Shown piece after piece: positions 52,016-60,971 of a DNA stretch of 64,000 nt; position 1 is the first letter of the stretch, and the number at the start of each line of letters is the position of its first letter. The translations under genes were made by a program, and so were the position numbers. The stretch spans positions 12,969 to 76,968 of the forward strand of contig JBBSBV010000022.1 of the NCBI GenBank assembly GCA_038250905.1, read 5' to 3'. The stretch comes from JAENVU01 sp038250905. Lineage in GTDB: Bacteria; Actinomycetota; Acidimicrobiia; IMCC26256; JAENVU01. Under the pieces are notes generated by a model. The model was not told the origin of the DNA and did not search any database. It saw nothing but the letters and a program-made list of their open reading frames with translations.

Positions 52016-53694
52016 GCTGGGCCGACTCCGTCACCCGCCTCCGACCGCGACGGTCCGACTACGACGGCCTCTCGAAGTCCTGGAAGTCCGACATCGTCGC
52101 CGGCGTCACCGTCGGCATCGTGGCGCTGCCGTTGGCCCTCGCCTTCGGTGTCACCACCGGCATGGGTGCGGCCGCGGGCCTGATGACCGCGATCGTCGCC
52201 GGCGCGGTGGCCGCCGTGTTCGGCGGTTCGAACCTGCAGGTCTCGGGCCCGACCGGCGCGATGACCGTGGTGCTCGTGCCGATCGTCGCCCAGTACGGCA
52301 AGGAGGCGGTCGCCGTCGTCGCGATCATGGCGGGGGTGCTGATCATCGCGGGCGCGCTCCTGCGCGCCGGGCGCTATCTCGCCTACGTCCCGTGGCCCGT
52401 GGTGGAGGGGTTCACGGTCGGGATCGCGACGATCATCTTCCTCCAGCAGGTTCCCAACGCGCTCGGGGTCGTCAAGCCGGCCGGGGAGAACACTGCGATC
52501 GTCGCCGGGCGGGCCGTCGTCCGTGCGTTCGGAGCCGGAACGCCCGCGGCGTTCGGACTCGTCGTCCTGGTTGCCGTGCTCATGGCGGTCCTGCCCCGGG
52601 TGCACCGTTCGCTTCCGGCCTCGCTGGTCGCGGTCGTGATCGCGACCGGCATCGCCGAACTGTTCTCGCTCCCGGTGAGCCGTATCGGTGCCTTGCCTTC
52701 GTCACTCCCACTCCCGTCGCTCCCGTCGCTGTCGGCCGGCCAGCTGAGCGAACTCTTCTCCGCCGCGCTGGCCGTCGCCTTGCTCGCCGCGCTCGAGTCG
52801 CTGTTGTCGGCCAAGGTCGCGGACGGCATGTCCGACGCATTGCGGCACGACCCCGACCGCGAGCTCTTCGGGCAGGGCCTCGCGAACATCGCATCCCCGT
52901 TGTTCGGAGGCATTCCGGCGACCGGCGCGATCGCTCGCACTGCGGTCAACGTGCGGGCGGGTGGGCGCACCCGCGTCTCGGCGCTGGTCCACTGCCTGGT
53001 GCTCGTCGGCGTCGTCTACCTCGCCCACGGTCTGGTCGCGAAGATCCCACTCGCCGCGTTGGCGGGTGTCCTCATGGTCACCGCCGTGCGCATGGTGGAG
53101 ATCCACAACGTGCGATCGGTGGTGCGCGCGACCCGGTCGGACGCGCTGGTGTTCGCCCTCACCGCCGTCGCGACCATCGCCTTCGACCTGATCGTCGCGG
53201 TGGAGATCGGCATTGCCGTCGCGGCGTTCCTGGCCCTCCGCACGCTGGCCCGCTCCAACCAGCTGGTCGGCGAGCCCGGCAGCGCGCCGGCGGGCGAGAT
53301 CACGACCGATCTCGAAGCCGCGCTGCTCGCCGAACACATCATCACGTATCGGATCGACGGCGCGCTCTTCTTCGGTGCGGCCCAACGGTTCCTCACCGAA
53401 CTCACCGCCGTCTCCGACGTTCGCGTCGTCATCCTCCGGCTGCCGCAGCTCCAGATGCTCGACGCGACCGGCGCGCACGCACTGGGTGAGATCGTCGCCG
53501 AACTCGAAGCCCGGCACATCACGGTGCTCCTCAAGGGACCGCGTCCCGAGCACCTCAAGGTGCTGCGGGCGGTCGGCGCCCTCGACCGGCTCGCGCACGA
53601 GAACCACTGCTTCGAGACGCTCGACGCGGCACTCGCCCACGCCCGCATCCATGTGCACCGGGCACCGCACCCGAGTTCGCTCGACGCGGCCTGA
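52012..53694 (+). CDS. SulP family anion transporter with STAS domain
   Basis: 560 residues. About 10-12 membrane helices (GIVALPLALAFGVTTGMG and SGPTGAMTVVL near the anion site) precede a STAS domain (about 440-545: TYRIDGALFFGAAQRFLTEL, VVILRLPQLQMLDATGAHAL). SulP proteins carry sulfate, bicarbonate or similar anions. The ATGA overlap with arsR makes an operon. Substrate is not evident. Confidence 0.93.
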   Translation: MSWADSVTRLRPRRSDYDGLSKSWKSDIVAGVTVGIVALPLALAFGVTTGMGAAAGLMTAIVAGAVAAVFGGSNLQVSGPTGAMTVVLVPIVAQYGKEAVAVVAIMAGVLIIAGALLRAGRYLAYVPWPVVEGFTVGIATIIFLQQVPNALGVVKPAGENTAIVAGRAVVRAFGAGTPAAFGLVVLVAVLMAVLPRVHRSLPASLVAVVIATGIAELFSLPVSRIGALPSSLPLPSLPSLSAGQLSELFSAALAVALLAALESLLSAKVADGMSDALRHDPDRELFGQGLANIASPLFGGIPATGAIARTAVNVRAGGRTRVSALVHCLVLVGVVYLAHGLVAKIPLAALAGVLMVTAVRMVEIHNVRSVVRATRSDALVFALTAVATIAFDLIVAVEIGIAVAAFLALRTLARSNQLVGEPGSAPAGEITTDLEAALLAEHIITYRIDGALFFGAAQRFLTELTAVSDVRVVILRLPQLQMLDATGAHALGEIVAELEARHITVLLKGPRPEHLKVLRAVGALDRLAHENHCFETLDAALAHARIHVHRAPHPSSLDAA

Positions 53695-53729
53695 CGCCGC
53701 CCGACCCCGGCCCACGCGATACTCGGCGG

Positions 53730-54119
53730 GTGGAAGTGCTCAGCAGTCGCACCCTGATCGCCGTCTCCGACTTCGCCCGCAGCCGCGCGTTCTACGAAAC
53801 GACACTCGGGCTGAAGATCTACCGCGAGTACGGCGCCGGTGGCACGGTGACCGGAGTCGTCTACTTCCTCGGCGGAGGGTTCCTGGAGTTGACCATCGGC
53901 ACCGCCCCTCCGAAGCCGGACGGCGTGCGGCTCTGGCTCCAGGTGGACGATCTGGCGCACGAGGAAGAACGCCTGCTCGGCGCCGGGGTCACGTTCCGAC
54001 GCCGGGCCGAACGCATGCCGTGGGGTCTCATCGAGTGCTGGATCGAGGACCCCGACGGCGTGGAGTTGCGGCTCGTCGAGGTTCCAGCCGATCACCCACT
54101 CCGGCGCCGGGTCGACTGA
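53730..54119 (+). CDS. VOC-family (glyoxalase-like) protein
   Basis: 129 residues, GTG start. Two beta-alpha-beta-beta-beta modules: SDFARSRAFYETTLGLKIYREYG and VRLWLQVDDLAHEEERLLGAGVTF, ending CWIEDPDGVELRLVEVP. It may be a lyase, isomerase, or resistance protein; no function is set by the sequence. It stands alone after sulP. Confidence 0.85.
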   Translation: MEVLSSRTLIAVSDFARSRAFYETTLGLKIYREYGAGGTVTGVVYFLGGGFLELTIGTAPPKPDGVRLWLQVDDLAHEEERLLGAGVTFRRRAERMPWGLIECWIEDPDGVELRLVEVPADHPLRRRVD

Positions 54120-54167
54120 GGCCATCCGGGAAACGCGGCCCGAGACTCCGACTCGAACCACCAAGCT

Positions 54168-55061
54168 GTGACCGTGTCGCAACCACGCATGCACGACGAC
54201 GAGATAGAGACCGACGCGGTACTCGTGCGCCGGCTGCTCGCCGCCCAACATCCGCAGTGGTCCGACCTGACCATCGAGCGGGTCCGGTCGGCCGGCACCG
54301 ACAACGCGATGTACCGCCTCGGCGACGAACTCGCGGTCCGGCTCCCGCGCATCGGTTGGGCGGTCGGGAACATCGTCAAGGAACGGCGCTGGCTCCCGAT
54401 CCTCGGTCCTCGGCTGCCGCTCGCGGTGCCGCAGCCGGTCGCGGTGGGCGAACCCACCCCGGACTTCCCGCACCCCTGGAGCGTCGTGCAGTGGTTACCC
54501 GGCGAGCTGGCCACCCGCGACCGACTCGACGACCCGGTGCACGCGGCCCGCGACCTGGCGACATTCGTGCAGGCCCTCCAGGCGATCGACGCCACCGCCG
54601 GTCCCGAGCACCGCCGCGGCCAACCGGTCCGGCTCCAGGCCGAGCAGGTGCACCAAGGCGTCGCGGGTCTCCGGGGCGAGGTCGACGGACGCGCCGTCCT
54701 CGACCTCTGGCAGGCGGTGCTCGACGCGCCCGACTACGACGGTCCCCCGGTCTGGTTCCACGGCGATCTCGGATATCTGAACCTGCTCGCGTCCGCCGGC
54801 CGCCTCCGCGGGGTCATCGACTGGGGCACCTGCGGCGTGGGCGACCCCGCGATCGAAACGGTCGTCGCATGGAGCCTTTTCCCGCCCGACGCCCGCGCCG
54901 CGTACCGCGATGCGCTCGCCGTCGACGACGCAACCTGGACCCGCGGCATCGGCTGGGTGCTCACGGGCGTGTTCGGCATCCCGTACTACCGGGACACGAA
55001 CCCGGTGCTCGTCGCGGACAAGGTGACCGCCATCGAGGCGGTGCTCGCCGACCGGCACTGA
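54168..55061 (+). CDS. Aminoglycoside phosphotransferase-family kinase-like protein
   Basis: 297 residues. The kinase-like motifs are AMYRLGDELAVRLPR (Lys replaced by Arg in the ATP-site strand), WSVVQWLPGE in the hinge, the catalytic FHGDLGYLNLL (HxDxxxxN) and metal motif VIDWGTCGVGDP. It likely phosphorylates a small molecule; resistance to aminoglycosides cannot be assumed. GTG 54168 is used; an ATG at 54189 is also possible. Confidence 0.88.
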   Translation: MTVSQPRMHDDEIETDAVLVRRLLAAQHPQWSDLTIERVRSAGTDNAMYRLGDELAVRLPRIGWAVGNIVKERRWLPILGPRLPLAVPQPVAVGEPTPDFPHPWSVVQWLPGELATRDRLDDPVHAARDLATFVQALQAIDATAGPEHRRGQPVRLQAEQVHQGVAGLRGEVDGRAVLDLWQAVLDAPDYDGPPVWFHGDLGYLNLLASAGRLRGVIDWGTCGVGDPAIETVVAWSLFPPDARAAYRDALAVDDATWTRGIGWVLTGVFGIPYYRDTNPVLVADKVTAIEAVLADRH

Positions 55062-55130
55062 CGGCATGGTTGTATACCGTGCGCTGCGGCCAGGGCCGCG
55101 ATCCGAGCCCGCACGCTCCCGGGAGTCCTC

Positions 55131-57059
55131 TTGCGCAATCCCCACGCCGGCCATCCGTTCGACACCTCGGACGAGGACATCGCCGCGGCCCTTCTCGACG
55201 TCAGCATCCCGACGCTCATGTTGTCGTTGGTACACATGGCGGGAAACCCCGAACTGATCCGCGGCCGCCTGAAGCCCGAAGGCCTGTTCCTCAACGAGGT
55301 CCAGGGCTACATGACCGAGGAGGACAAGGCCGAGGTCCGCGCGCTCGCGCTCGACGTGATCCGCGACTACCGCGACCGCGGGTGCCCCGAGCCCGAACCG
55401 ATCTCCGCCGCGCTGCTGCACGAGATGATGGCCTGGCTCGTCTGCGAGGAGGTCCCGGCCGAGTACGTGCCCATGCTCATGGAGGAGATGGAACTCGACG
55501 GTGCCGACGCGCGTCGGGTGGAGCTCGTCGCCGACTCCGCGGCGCGTGACGCGGTCCCCGTCGTCGTCATCGGATGTGGCCAGTCGGGTCTGCTCGCCGG
55601 GATCCGGCTCCAGGAAGCCGGCATTCCGTTCACCATCGTGGAGAAGAACGCCGGCGTCGGTGGGACATGGTGGGAGAACTCGTATCCCGGTGCACGCGTC
55701 GACGTCGGCAACCACTTCTACTGCTACAGCTTCGAACCCAGCGACCAGTGGACCGAGTACTTCGCGCAACAGCCCGAACTCCAGGCGTACTTCGACGGCG
55801 TGATGCGCAAGTACGGCATCGAACGTCATGTGCGGTGGGAGACCGAGGTCACGGGCGCGGCTTGGAACGACGCCGACGGCACGTGGTCGGTCCACGTGCG
55901 CGCCGCGGACGGTACCGAGGAGACGCTCGTCGCCCGGGCAGTCATCTCGGCCGTCGGTCAACTGAACCGGCCGCACGTGCCCGAGATCCCCGGTCAGGAA
56001 TCGTTCGCCGGACCGGCCTTCCACTCGGCGCGGTGGGACCATGACGTGCACCTCGCCGGCGCCCGAGTGGCGATGATCGGTGCCGGCGCGAGCGGATTCC
56101 AGATCGCGCCGACCATCGCACCCGAGGTGGAGCAGCTCACGGTGTTCCAACGCACCGCCCAGTGGATGTTCCCGAATCCGAACTACCACGAGCAGGTGGG
56201 CGCGGGGGTCCGGTGGGCGCTGCGCCACCTTCCGTTCTACGGGCGGTGGTACCGGTTCCTCATCTTCTGGCCCGGCTGCGACACGGGACTCGAAGCCGCC
56301 CGCGTCGACCCCGACTACCCGGACCAGCAGACCGCGGTGAGCGAGACCAACGAGTTCACCCGCCAGATGTTCACCGACTGGATCGTCAGCCAGATCGACG
56401 ACGATCCCGACCTCCTCGCCAAGGTGATCCCCGACTATCCCGCGACCGGCAAGCGCACCCTGCAGGACAACGGCAGTTGGCTCCGCACGCTCACGCGCGA
56501 CAACGTCGAGCTGGTCCGCACCGGGATCGACCACATCGAACCGGATGCGGTGGTGACCGTCGACGGTGAGCGGTATCCAGCCGACGTGCTCGTCTACGCG
56601 ACCGGGTTTCTCGCGTCCCGGATCCTGTTCCCGATGCAGATCCTCGGACGGGGTGGCGTCGACCTGCGCGAACTCTGGGGCGAACGACCGGCCGCATACC
56701 TCGGCATCACCATTCCCGAGTTCCCCAACTTCTTCTGCATGTACGGACCCGGCACGAACCTCGCCCACGGCGGCAGCCTCATCTTCCACTCCGAGTGTCA
56801 GATGCGATACATCACCGAGTGCATCCAGGCGCTGGTCGACGGCGGCCACACGTCGATGGAGCCGCGAGTGGACAAGTACGAGGACTGGCACGAGCGGACC
56901 CAGCGTGAGCTCAAGACGTTGGTGTGGTCACAGCCGTCGATCAAGCACTCGTTCTTCAAGAACTCTCTCGGTGAGATCCACGGACTGAGTCCCTGGCGAC
57001 TCGTCGACTACTGGACGTGGACCCGCAACGTCGACGTCGACGATTTCGTCCTCCGCTGA
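55131..57059 (+). CDS. Flavin monooxygenase, Baeyer-Villiger type
   Basis: 642 residues, TTG start with GGGAG upstream. An N-terminal ~130-residue helical part (as in 4-hydroxyacetophenone monooxygenases) precedes the FAD motif VIGCGQSGLLAG, the fingerprint FAGPAFHSARWD and the NADPH motif MIGAGASGFQIAP. The enzyme would insert oxygen into a ketone. No obvious partner genes; the TfoX-like gene follows in 28 bp. Confidence 0.9.
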   Translation: MRNPHAGHPFDTSDEDIAAALLDVSIPTLMLSLVHMAGNPELIRGRLKPEGLFLNEVQGYMTEEDKAEVRALALDVIRDYRDRGCPEPEPISAALLHEMMAWLVCEEVPAEYVPMLMEEMELDGADARRVELVADSAARDAVPVVVIGCGQSGLLAGIRLQEAGIPFTIVEKNAGVGGTWWENSYPGARVDVGNHFYCYSFEPSDQWTEYFAQQPELQAYFDGVMRKYGIERHVRWETEVTGAAWNDADGTWSVHVRAADGTEETLVARAVISAVGQLNRPHVPEIPGQESFAGPAFHSARWDHDVHLAGARVAMIGAGASGFQIAPTIAPEVEQLTVFQRTAQWMFPNPNYHEQVGAGVRWALRHLPFYGRWYRFLIFWPGCDTGLEAARVDPDYPDQQTAVSETNEFTRQMFTDWIVSQIDDDPDLLAKVIPDYPATGKRTLQDNGSWLRTLTRDNVELVRTGIDHIEPDAVVTVDGERYPADVLVYATGFLASRILFPMQILGRGGVDLRELWGERPAAYLGITIPEFPNFFCMYGPGTNLAHGGSLIFHSECQMRYITECIQALVDGGHTSMEPRVDKYEDWHERTQRELKTLVWSQPSIKHSFFKNSLGEIHGLSPWRLVDYWTWTRNVDVDDFVLR

Positions 57060-57087
57060 CGAGCGCATCACGTCGTACTCTCGCGAG

Positions 57088-57426
57088 ATGGCGTTCGACG
57101 AAGACCTCGCGAACCGGATCCGGGAGTTGATCGCGGACCAACCGGGGCTCAGCGAGCAACGGATGTTCGGCGGCCTCGCATTCCTCATCGGGGGGCGCAT
57201 GTCGGTCGCCGCGAGCGGTCACGGTGGGCTGATGGTGCGAGTGCCGCCCGAAGCCACCGCGAAGCTCCTGACCCGTGCGCACGTGCATCCGTTCGAGATG
57301 AGCGGGCGGGAGCTCAACGGCTGGCTCCGGGTCGACGTCGACGGTGTCCGCACGAAACGACAGCTCCAATCCTGGGTGGATCGGGGCGTCGCGTTCGCCC
57401 GCTCGCTTCCTCCGAAGCCGAAGTAG
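57088..57426 (+). CDS. TfoX N-terminal domain protein
   Basis: 112 residues. MFGGLAFLIGGRMSVAAS and the C-terminal QLQSWVDRGVAFARSLPPK match small TfoX-N proteins, which in actinobacteria stand alone and have no known competence role. ATG start. It may be co-transcribed with the monooxygenase upstream. Confidence 0.88.
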   Translation: MAFDEDLANRIRELIADQPGLSEQRMFGGLAFLIGGRMSVAASGHGGLMVRVPPEATAKLLTRAHVHPFEMSGRELNGWLRVDVDGVRTKRQLQSWVDRGVAFARSLPPKPK

Positions 57427-57490
57427 GCGTCCGCAGCAGGTCTTTCGAGCCGGGCTGCGGGCGGATCCACCTCGCGGTCATGCTGTACGG

Positions 57491-58477
57491 GTGACATCCC
57501 GAGCCGCGGCGGGCCGGCGGGTCCTCAGAAGCATCGGCGGAGTGGGCACGATCGCGCTGGTCCTCACTGCGTGCGGCACGGATACCCGCCCTCGCACCCG
57601 CGCCGACGAGTCGGTCCTCATCGAGATCACCGGCGCTCACACGGCGAAGGTCACCGTGCAGGCGAACCAATGGTCGTTCTTCAGCCAGTCGATCGAACCT
57701 CGCGGTGGGCCTTCCACCACGACGACGTCGAGCCATCCGCTCACGGACCAAGAACAGGCGGATGTGATCCTCACCTTCGGGCAGGACCGGGTCACCGGTA
57801 TCTCGCGCCCCCGAGCCACGCTGGTCGCGGTCGGCGACCTGATCGCCCACGACACGGTCGTCACCAAGTTGGAGAACCTTCCGGAGCGGCTCACCGCGAC
57901 GCTGCACTTCGCCCGGATTGCTCCCACGGTCCGGGTGCGGCCCGCGGCCGTCGTGCGCGCCGTCGACCGCGGCAGCGCCGAACCGGTCGGGGCGATCTGG
58001 GTCGGCGTGTGCATCAAACCGACCCAAGGTCGCTGGGCGACCACCTCCGACACGTTCGATCGGAGCCGCGGCTGCGCGGGATGGGTGCCCGATCCTCACG
58101 CCGTGTCGGTCGGTGTGCTGCACTCCGAGTCGTCGACCGCTAGCGAAACGTGGATGATCGGCCTCCTCGGCCTCGGCGCGGTCCTCGTCCTCGTCGCGGC
58201 CGTGGTCCGAGCACGGGTGCGACCGCTCGCCCGAATCCGATGGCTCTGGGCGGTCCCGGCGGCGGTCTTCGTGGCCGCGCTCGCCATCGAGTTCATGCTC
58301 GTCGGAACCGTGATCTCGATCGGCCGACTCCAGGACATCTTCGGCGCATCACTCGAAGACCCGACGCGGAAACTCGCCTCGAACATCGCTTGGTTCGGGT
58401 TGGCCACCGCGGTCGCCGCGTTCTTCACCTGGGTCTGGACCTTCAGCCAGCCGCCGGCGATGGACCGCGACCGATAG
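57491..58477 (+). CDS. Lipoprotein-like membrane protein, unknown
   Basis: 328 residues, GTG start. A signal ends with the lipobox VLTAC (about residues 24-28). An outer beta-rich domain of ~170 residues follows (WVGVCIKPTQGRW, CAGWVPDPHAVSV), then three to four membrane helices at the C-terminus. I do not recognise the domain. The combination of lipobox and later helices is uncommon. Confidence 0.75.
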   Translation: MTSRAAAGRRVLRSIGGVGTIALVLTACGTDTRPRTRADESVLIEITGAHTAKVTVQANQWSFFSQSIEPRGGPSTTTTSSHPLTDQEQADVILTFGQDRVTGISRPRATLVAVGDLIAHDTVVTKLENLPERLTATLHFARIAPTVRVRPAAVVRAVDRGSAEPVGAIWVGVCIKPTQGRWATTSDTFDRSRGCAGWVPDPHAVSVGVLHSESSTASETWMIGLLGLGAVLVLVAAVVRARVRPLARIRWLWAVPAAVFVAALAIEFMLVGTVISIGRLQDIFGASLEDPTRKLASNIAWFGLATAVAAFFTWVWTFSQPPAMDRDR

Positions 58478-58521
58478 ACCGGGGGTGGCGAACGGGGTTC
58501 GGGTGGGGCACGATCCCGGCC

Positions 58522-59364
58522 GTGCCGACCGAGATCCACTACGACGTCCCCGGTGATCTGACCGTCATCGGGCCGCGCTTCGCTGCCGCGCTCGCCGGAC
58601 TCCCCACGGACCCGCTGGCGATCTGTCGGGTCGCGCAGTCGTTGCTGATCTCGCCCGACGGTGCGAGTGCGATACAGCTCCCAACGGAACGCGAAGCCGA
58701 GAAGTCGATCCGGCGGATCGATGCACTGCTCGACACACTCCTCGCCCGCGATCCGGCTCCGATCGCCGATGGCCGCCGGCTGGAAGACCGCGTGGTCGGG
58801 ACGTGCCGCCACTTCACCGTCCTGAGCGTGGCGCTCCTCCGGACCCGCGGTCACGCCGCCCGGGCCCGCTGCGGGTTCGCCGGTTACTTCGACGCCGGCA
58901 AGTACGTCGACCATTGGATCGTCGAATGGCGGGACCCCGTGCAGCACCGGTGGGTGCGGATCGATCCCGAGATGCTCGGCCTGTCGGAGCTCCTGGGCCT
59001 CCCGGAGGCGCGGACCGCCGACCTCGCACCCGACGACTTCCTCACCGGCGGCGAAGCGTGGACCGCGTGGCGGAGGGGCGACGCGGATCCGTCGTCATTC
59101 GGCGTGCACGGCGTCGAACACGCCTGGGGAATCGCCGAGATCCGCGGGAACGCGATCCGCGATCTGGCGGCGCTCAACCGGGTCGAGATGCTCCCGTGGG
59201 ACGAGTGGGGACGCATGACCGCGTCCTACGCGGGTGACACCGGTCCGGAGTACGACGCCCTGATCGACGCGGTCGCCGCGGCCGGCGCGTCTGACGATGC
59301 ATCCGCCATCCGCGCCACCTACGGACGCGACGACCTCACCGTGCCCGCGGCCATGATCCAGTGA
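58522..59364 (+). CDS. Transglutaminase-like domain protein
   Basis: 280 residues, GTG start. The catalytic triad pattern is VVGTCRHFTVLSVALLRTRGHAARARCGFAGYF (Cys), KYVDHWIVEWRD (His) and WVRIDPEMLG (Asp), as in transglutaminase-like cysteine peptidases. No signal peptide. Substrate unknown. Confidence 0.85.
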   Translation: MPTEIHYDVPGDLTVIGPRFAAALAGLPTDPLAICRVAQSLLISPDGASAIQLPTEREAEKSIRRIDALLDTLLARDPAPIADGRRLEDRVVGTCRHFTVLSVALLRTRGHAARARCGFAGYFDAGKYVDHWIVEWRDPVQHRWVRIDPEMLGLSELLGLPEARTADLAPDDFLTGGEAWTAWRRGDADPSSFGVHGVEHAWGIAEIRGNAIRDLAALNRVEMLPWDEWGRMTASYAGDTGPEYDALIDAVAAAGASDDASAIRATYGRDDLTVPAAMIQ

Positions 59365-59373
59365 CGCCGCCCG

Positions 59374-59685
59374 CTACGGCGTGACCTCGCTCAGGACCGT
59401 GAAGTCGGCGAACTCCGGCGCACCGTCGAAGATCTCGGCCATCGTGGCCCGTACGGCCGCCAATCCCTCCGCACGACGGGGGTCGTTCTCGCGCGCTCGG
59501 GCCCGCTCCTCGCTCTCGAACACCACCAGCATCGAGACCCGGTTCGGGTTCGCGTTGTCCTGCATCGCGGTCGAGCGCACCAATCCGGAATCAGCCTGCT
59601 CGGCGTCGGCCAGCTGCTGCACCAGGCGCGGGAGCTCCGCGACCTTGCCCGGCTTCAACGTCATCGTGATCAGCTGTGCCCACAT
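59374..59685 (-). CDS. Antibiotic biosynthesis monooxygenase (ABM)-like small protein
   Basis: 103 residues: MWAQLITMTLKPGKVAELPRLVQQL, SMLVVFESEERARA. The ABM ferredoxin-like fold is usual for small dimeric monooxygenases or haem-degrading proteins. GGAGGT sits seven bases before ATG 59685, deciding the start. Function uncertain. Confidence 0.85.
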   Translation of the reverse strand: MWAQLITMTLKPGKVAELPRLVQQLADAEQADSGLVRSTAMQDNANPNRVSMLVVFESEERARARENDPRRAEGLAAVRATMAEIFDGAPEFADFTVLSEVTP

Positions 59686-59829
59686 TCCGGTACCTCCGTT
59701 GGACCGACATCGGATCCCGAAACCTATCGGGACGCACAGGTCACCCCCGGTCACGACCGGGTCGCGCCGATCCACGGTCGCCATTCGGCCGGCCGACCGT
59801 CGGCCGGTTCCCGGGGATAACGTGCCGCC

Positions 59830-60156
59830 GTGCTCCGGACCGCCGTGTATCTCACCTTCGCGTGCGGCCTCGCCGTCGTCGGCTGCGGTTCCGATCTGCC
59901 GTCACGACCCGACGCCTACCGGCCGCCCAAGACCACGACCACCACGAGCACGACCACGACGACCACCACCACCACGACGACGACCCTCCCGCCGGTCCCT
60001 GTCCCCGGGCCGGTGAAGGTCGGTGCCGTGTGCACCGTCCCCGGCGGCGTGAGCGACACGGCCGATCACGTGCACGTGTTCTGTCAGGACCGGAAGACGT
60101 TCGACGCCAAACCCTTCTCCGGCGGGAAGCTCCGCTGGGTCGCAGCCGGCGTCTGA
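59830..60156 (+). CDS. Small lipoprotein with poly-Thr linker
   Basis: 108 residues, GTG start. The signal ends at lipobox VVGC. A Thr-only linker (about residues 35-52) leads to a ~45-residue domain with two Cys (VCTVPGG, VFCQDRKTF). It is predicted on the outer face of the membrane; role unknown. Confidence 0.78.
   Translation: MLRTAVYLTFACGLAVVGCGSDLPSRPDAYRPPKTTTTTSTTTTTTTTTTTTLPPVPVPGPVKVGAVCTVPGGVSDTADHVHVFCQDRKTFDAKPFSGGKLRWVAAGV
59932..59990. repeat. ACC/ACG trinucleotide tract encoding poly-Thr
   Basis: In-frame Thr codons (ACC, ACG, AGC breaks) over ~55 bp within the small lipoprotein gene. Same type as 23028-23148. Confidence 0.7.
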
Positions 60157-60224
60157 TCCGAGGGGCGGATCGGCGGGGCCGAACTCGCGGGCCGCGGCCG
60201 CGGGTCGACCGTTACGGTGACCGG

Positions 60225-60887
60225 GTGACGGGATATCGCGCCGTGTTGTTCGACTGGATGCTCACGCTCGCGCACTACCCGACCGATGCCGAGTTCTGTC
60301 GGCGAGCACTGGTGTCCCTCGACCGGCCTGCGGGTCGAGGGGTTGTCGAGTCCATGGTGCAGGCGCTGGAGCACGCTCGGGCCGTCCCCTTCATCGCGGC
60401 GCGCTTCACCGCCGAGGATGTGTCCGCCGAGATGCACCGCTCGGTGAACATGGAACTCTTCGAGCATGCCGGCTTCGACCTTCGTCTGGCCGAGGCCTTC
60501 TACGCGCTCCTCGGTCACCCCGACCTGCATCCGCTCTATCCCGACGCCGCCGATGCGCTGGCAACGATCCACCGCGCCGACATCCGGATCGCGGTGATCA
60601 GCGACATCCACGTCGATCTCCGGCACCACGGCGTCGCCTTCGGCATCGCGTCCGACGTCGACCACTGGTCGCTCTCCTTCGAACTCGGCGTGCAGAAGCC
60701 GGACCCGCTGATGTTCACCGCCGCGCTCGATGCGCTCGGCGTGCTTCCGGGCGAAGCGTTGATGGTGGGTGACCGGGTTGCACGTGACGGCGCGGCCGCT
60801 GCGCTCGGGATCGACACGCTGATCCTGCCCGCGAGCCCGACGTACGGACCTCGGGGACTCGACCGCGTGACGCGACTCGTGAGGTGA
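60225..60887 (+). CDS. HAD family hydrolase
   Basis: 220 residues, GTG start. Motif I is LFDWMLTL (DxM instead of DxD), motif II VISDIHVD, motif III QKPDPLMF and motif IV MVGDRVARDG. Loss of the second motif I Asp may reduce phosphatase activity. No operon partner; it ends 22 bp before repeat copy 1 (60909-60955). Confidence 0.88.
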   Translation: MTGYRAVLFDWMLTLAHYPTDAEFCRRALVSLDRPAGRGVVESMVQALEHARAVPFIAARFTAEDVSAEMHRSVNMELFEHAGFDLRLAEAFYALLGHPDLHPLYPDAADALATIHRADIRIAVISDIHVDLRHHGVAFGIASDVDHWSLSFELGVQKPDPLMFTAALDALGVLPGEALMVGDRVARDGAAAALGIDTLILPASPTYGPRGLDRVTRLVR

Positions 60888-60908
60888 CCTGATCGCGCCG
60901 GCGGCGAG

Positions 60909-60955
60909 TTCTCTGGACCTGTACGGCACTCCCGGGGGACAGACGGTCCACAAAA
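60909..60955 (-). repeat. 47-bp direct repeat, copy 1
   Basis: Identical at 42 of 47 positions to copy 2 (61891-61937), in the same orientation. The ends can pair (TGGACC with GGTCCA), so a hairpin is possible. The pair brackets the broken DUF559 gene. Confidence 0.8.
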
Positions 60956-60971
60956 TGGGTGGGGCTCGCGT

